A DNA stretch of 64,000 nucleotides, from the NCBI GenBank assembly GCA_033675265.1, contig JAUJYZ010001540.1:719501-783500 (forward strand), written 5' to 3'. Below the pieces are notes generated by a model that saw only the letters and a program-made list of their open reading frames with translations, was not told where the DNA came from and did not search any database. The position numbers were made by a program, and so were the translations under genes. Numbering within the stretch: position 1 is the stretch's first letter; each line of letters starts with the position of its first letter. The stretch is from Actinostola sp. cb2023 (taxonomy: Eukaryota; Cnidaria; Anthozoa; Actiniaria; Actinostolidae). This document shows positions 59,487-64,000 of this stretch, in pieces.

Positions 59487-59936
59487 CGGTATTGACCACA
59501 GGCAGCCCAACCATTGTTTTTGAGGCTACTACTAATAAATAAAAATATATTTGTATGCGCGCGTCTTTTTTTGATGGGTTTCCTGTGGTAGAGCGCGCGT
59601 GCACAATACGTATTATATTGGGCTTCCTGTGTTGAGTAAGGTATAATGTTGGGATCCCTGTGTACGTCCTGCGGGATGCGGCCGCAGCAATGTGTATATT
59701 TACACAAGGTCTCAAAGAATATACACATGTACAGTACTGCATGTACTGCGGGATGCGCGGGATGCACACAGGGAGCCCAACATTATACCTTATTCAACAC
59801 AGGAAGCCCAATATAATACGTAATGCGCACGCGCGCGCTCAACCACAGGAAACCCATAAAAAAAGTCGCAAATATCATTTTATTGAATTATTTAGTAGCC
59901 TCAAAAGGAATGGTTGGGCTGCCTATGTATTGACCG
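59487..59936. mobile_element. Foldback element, GGGCTGCCTGTGGTCAAT family
   Basis: Arms cggtattgaccacaggcagc ... and inverted partner ending ggttgggctgcctatgtatt gaccg. Multiple gggcttcctgtg / gggctccctgtg submotifs inside. Related pieces at 30138-30960, 60001-60030 and 60730-60790. It starts 19 bases upstream of the ATG of the 59468 gene, so it may supply its promoter region. Confidence 0.8.
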
Positions 59937-60053
59937 CTTCTGATAAACAAAATATTGTATACTTTCCGTCCCAAACCCCTCACGGCCTTCGTTTTTGCTA
60001 GCAATGGTTGGGCTGCCTGTGGTCAATTATGGATAAAATCCCTCCTTCATGAG

Positions 60054-60426
60054 CCAATGGGCTTGTAACACCTGCTACGTGACTTTTTAAATTTTCATCG
60101 AAGACAAACGAAAATACCATAACTTGAAAGAGCATACTAAAATTAGTAAAATTTGAAAATTTGAAAAGAATCAAGCAAATAAGAAAAAAGTTAACGGCTT
60201 TCAAAGTTTCCCGCTTTGACAAGGATTTGTATGGTTTTTTTACCGCTTGGAGGGCAAGATACAATTCCATACAAAAAGGCAAAGTTTGAATGCCTGTAAC
60301 TATTGCCCTATTTACGTATTACCCTTCAAACTTTCCACTTTTACCAAGTAACTTTAGCATGCTCTTTCCAGTTATGATATTTTCGTTTGTCAAAAGTCAC
60401 GTGACAGGTGTTACACGCCCATTAGC
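60054..60426. mobile_element. Inverted-repeat element
   Basis: Ends ccaatgggcttgtaacacct / aggtgttacacgcccattag; inner pairing of gacaaacgaaaataccataa / ttatgatattttcgtttgtc. No coding. Confidence 0.75.
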
Positions 60427-61392
60427 ACTGCCCTCTACAGTATGTTATAAACAACCAATACGATGAAAATTCCACCCGGTGCAATATTTTTCCTGTAGGT
60501 CGGGTTGGCAAAAGACTTTAAAAATATATCATATAATGGGAAATCTGGTAGGGAAATGCTGCCATGCAGTCGCACATCAAGTAGTTCCGTGATTACCCAT
60601 ATTACATATCGGTCGTGTATTCGAAATCAGCGCTCAAACAACTACTAATCTTTATTTCTTGAGTGTAATTAGAAGTCCGATATTCTTAAAACACATTTCT
60701 GAAGCGAATATCGAACTACATATATACGGTTGAGCGTACCACAGGAAGCCCAACGCTTACAAAATAACATGACCACATGCAGGAAGCCCAAAACATCGGT
60801 TTAGCCAAAAACAGAGGATGGTAAGCCTGTGGGCTAGAGATTGCCCGGAGTTCCAGCTGATCATCCTACACGCCGAGTAAACGCTCCTGGATCCGCATCT
60901 GCTATCCTTGTCTTATGGTTGGAGATCCAGCTAGCACAGTCAATATATAGTGTGCCATATATAGAGTGATTTCAATAAACCTGATGATGCAGTTATCCAA
61001 CTGAAATTTAATCCGTTGGATAAGACTTATCCGGTGCCTGGGCACTACTAATTAGCTGTCAGTGTTTATTAGGTGCAAAGAAACAAAAGAAAACAAAAGA
61101 GTGAGTGTCTAATAGTGTGGTGTAGTTATTCTATAGTACCATTGTATAAATTCTACATTTGTAAATATATTGGTGTTTTTTTTGTACAATGAAAACCTTT
61201 ATAAATAAACGAAATCATATAGTACTTCCCTCATCATTCACTATTCATGACTGAGCATGCATGTGCTGTTAGGAATTAAACGTTCCTGTGATATATAATT
61301 ATTGGATATAGGTACTAATTTCCACCATTGTAAAGTGCTTCGAACACACTTGTATATTAGTGCTTTCAGCTTTATTATTATTATTATGATAT

Positions 61393-61526
<134 letters not shown>

Positions 61527-61626
61527 TCAAATGAAGCTTGCTATCTATATATGATTTTTCTTAATTTCAGATGAGCATATATCCCAGGACCAGTTCAGTA
61601 TATATTGGGCCTGAAAATGAAGGCTC

Positions 61627-62725
61627 CAGGGGCGTAGCCAGGAGTTTTTCGGAGTGACGCACAATTATGAACTTTCAATTTATAACCCCCTCCCCTTCCC
61701 CCTCCCCCTCCCGCACATCACCACTCAAAGCAACCAACAAGAAGTAAAAGTACAGTACGTGATTACAAGGTTTGGGAATCTCTAATGTTCTTTTTATACA
61801 CAGTAGTTATTCATGAAATATATACACTTCACTCAATTTAGCATCTACTACTTCTATATGTTTGGTTCGATGTAATGCAGGATCGTAGCAAGGGGATTTT
61901 TTTTGGGGGGGGGGGGGGGGGGGGGGGGGATTTCACAAGGGTGCGGGGGCATGCTCCCCCGAAAAATTTTGAGGTATAGAGTCTCTGAAATAGCATTTCC
62001 TGCCTTCTGAGAGTAGTTTCCAGGAAGTTTAAACGGACAGACAGAAAATCGATCTTGTGGCCGAATCACAGGTCATTTGAGGGGTTGCAGACTGTAAATC
62101 ATATCATTATGTGTACACAATGATGTGTGTGGTTTTTTAGTTATTCAAACCGAGATCTAGTGTTCATACCAAAGGCAAAACCATCGATATGTTTGTAAAC
62201 AAATACGTGTTGCACAATAGATCAATGGCATGAACATACGTATACTAAAATTTTATGGAATCAGCGACAGCTAGATTCAGAGCATTTGCTACTCAGGATG
62301 TAAAGGTTATAAAAAAAAAATACAGACAAAATTATTGGGGGCCCGGCCTCCCCAATGAGATATTAGTGTAACTTTCTCTCAAGTGATCGACGTCGACTTA
62401 ATGAAGAGATCGAGAAAGCAAGGGTACATAAGATAGGACTACAATCTCATCAAAGGCAGAGCGATTCTTCTTCACTTCTCTTACCAAAAACACGTTCGTA
62501 TCTTCTACTTTATCAGTTTTAAGAACTCTGAATAATTACGCTTGAAAAAGCACATTTCATGCACGAATAACTAATACCTACAATCCATAGGGTGATAATG
62601 TTTTATTTTTCATTTGCTTGTTTCCTTGGCTTTTTTCTTTCTTTTCACTTTTTCAAAAACAAGCTACTTTTTTATTCATTTTTGTTTTCGAGTGACGCAC
62701 GTGCGTCCGGCTAGCTACGCCCCTG
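61627..62725. mobile_element. Non-autonomous hAT-like element, copy 2
   Basis: Ends CAGGGGCGTAGCCAGGAG / CCGGCTAGCTACGCCCCTG with ggctc on both flanks. Shares an inverted internal segment (gaggtatagagtctctgaaa ... ggaaactactc-type) with the copy inside the Polinton-like element. Poly-G at about 61907-61929. Confidence 0.78.
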
Positions 62726-62974
62726 GGCTCATGAGCATCATCCGGATAGTCCAAGATGGTGGCCATACAATAAAGTCAATGGATAGACTGATCAGTCTGA
62801 CCAAACATGAACATCACTATTAGTTTAGCATTTTTATGTCGAATAATGATAGGAAGACTAGAAAATCTTTTGGAAGCTAATAATATCCGTCTACAATATA
62901 AACTTTTACCAGTGAAAAAAAACAGTTATATATCATTGAACCATCACTTGCATTTGTTTTCTGGGAAGCATTTC

Positions 62975-63859
62975 TCATGCCAAACGTACAGCACCATCTA
63001 TTCTTATCACTTCTCCATTTAGCATTGGGTTTTCAATGACTGATTGAACAAGCTGAGCAAACTCATCAGGGTCCCCTGCTCTGCTTGGGAATGGAACACT
63101 TTTTGTCACTGCTGCCCTTGCTATGGGGTCAGGCCTTGCCTTCACAAGCATGGGTGTTTCAAAGAGGCCTACGAAAGAAAACATTCAAAGTTCTTTAGAC
63201 AATCATTATTATTGATCCATTCAGTTGTAGACTGATTGGACAAGTGTTGGAGTTACTCAATATCCTGTAGAATTTCTCTTCAATAAGTAGGCAGGCAGTG
63301 TTGGCAAGATACAGCCTTGTATGTGCTTATAGCTAATTGCATAATCGTTGTCAGGTTGAAAATCATAAATCATAGAAGCTGAGACCACAAGGATGGATGG
63401 GAAATCAGTTCATGACCCGCATTACATACAGATATATTCGATGTCCTTGTAGTTTTGAAGATAATGAGCTATTTAACTAAGATCCTAAAAGTCTGGATAA
63501 AAAGGTCAATGATTTGACGGTGTTATTTGAGCGTTTTAATTTCCCAGAATTCCTTTTGGTCATAGCTTTCATGATTTTCTACCCGACAATGATTATGCAA
63601 TTAGCTATATACAGTACCAACCTGGAGCAATACACATCACCCTTATTCCAAACTTTGCCAGATCCCTTGCTAGAGGAAGCGTCATAGCAATAATAGCTCC
63701 TTTTGGTGCTGAATAAGCCACCTTGCCCGCTATTCCTTCATATCCATGGGTACTTGAAACGTTGACAATGACACCCCTTTCCCCTCCTTGATTGGGTACA
63801 TTCTCAGACATCGCCTTGGAAACCAGTCTTGCAACATTGAATGACCCAACAGCATTGAT
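62975..63859 (-). CDS. Third HSD17B10-like copy, last two exons (5' end off-window)
   Basis: Exons 63859-63622 and 63168-62975 mirror exons 3 and 4 of the 57158-59468 gene at near identity. Changes include MLVKARPDP for MFVKARPDP and a GAVRLA end for GALRLT. The Ser and the YSAPK site are retained. The intron contains a MITE not found in the other copy. Exons 1-2 would lie beyond 64000; whether the copy is complete cannot be seen. Frames are open, so it may be a working recent duplicate. Confidence 0.8.
63330..63607. mobile_element. MITE inserted next to a splice donor
   Basis: Ends TAGCTAATTGCATAATCGTT / attatgcaattagcta. It sits in the intron of the third dehydrogenase copy, 14 bases from the exon 3 donor, and is absent from the paralogous intron at 57480-57520. 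Confidence 0.85.
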
Positions 63860-64000
63860 CTGTAACAGGTTGAACAATATCTATAATATATATATGGATT
63901 AATTGGCCTATTTCAGAGATTTGCAAATAGGAAATACATTGAAGCAGTAGAGGTACTGATTCCCAGGGGGGGTACTCAGGGGTATCAGTGACGGGGAGGT

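Overview
This is a eukaryotic, metazoan genome segment: multi-exon genes with GT/AG introns, nuclear tRNA genes, no operons, and introns packed with satellites, microsatellites and short inverted-repeat DNA transposons. The gene set (SEA-domain surface protein, cathepsin O, membrane copper amine oxidase, one MiT/TFE bHLH-zip factor, HSD17B10-type dehydrogenases) and the aquatic-invertebrate style of the virus-like element suggest a marine invertebrate, perhaps a cnidarian or sponge. That placement is inference; no sequence here fixes the species.

Layout. 1-9534 (+): 3' part of a secreted or membrane protein with two SEA domains, a Tyr/Gln/Thr/Gly repeat linker and a GON-like Cys region. Its introns carry a 71-bp satellite, about 2.8 kb of GGTAGT hexamers and a His-codon-like minisatellite. 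12224-18420 (+): complete 12-exon cathepsin O gene whose catalytic Cys motif lies on a 14-nt microexon. 19368-19440: tRNA-Val(AAC). 19539-29165 (-): complete 4-exon copper amine oxidase. Its second intron holds a 5,618-bp Polinton/Maverick-type element (20656-26273) with AG...CT ends, long terminal inverted repeats and a perfect 6-bp target duplication. 29166-37148: two tRNAs (second Val-AAC copy, Lys-TTT) in a sea of nested transposons. 37149-37484 (-): first exon of a secreted PAN-like protein. 39457-51081 (-): complete 11-exon MiT/TFE (Mitf) gene. 52101-56405 (+): HSD17B10 orthologue with a one-base gap in exon 1. 57158-59468 (-): intact, inverted paralogue. 62975-63859 (-): last two exons of a third copy from a segmental duplication.

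The most unusual item is the short Maverick-like element. It keeps a packaging-type ATPase fused to a C2H2 finger, plus three compact plus-strand genes. It has no recognisable DNA polymerase, integrase or capsid gene, and it is itself split by a hAT-like insertion. Other second-look items are the catalytic microexon, a perfect 190-bp-arm palindrome with a 5-bp spacer, a fourfold-repeated 5' splice site, and one-base frameshifts in both host and element genes that may reflect assembly errors.

The host genes are not functionally linked. Cathepsin O and MiT/TFE both relate to lysosomal biology, but I see no evidence that their neighbourhood is meaningful.
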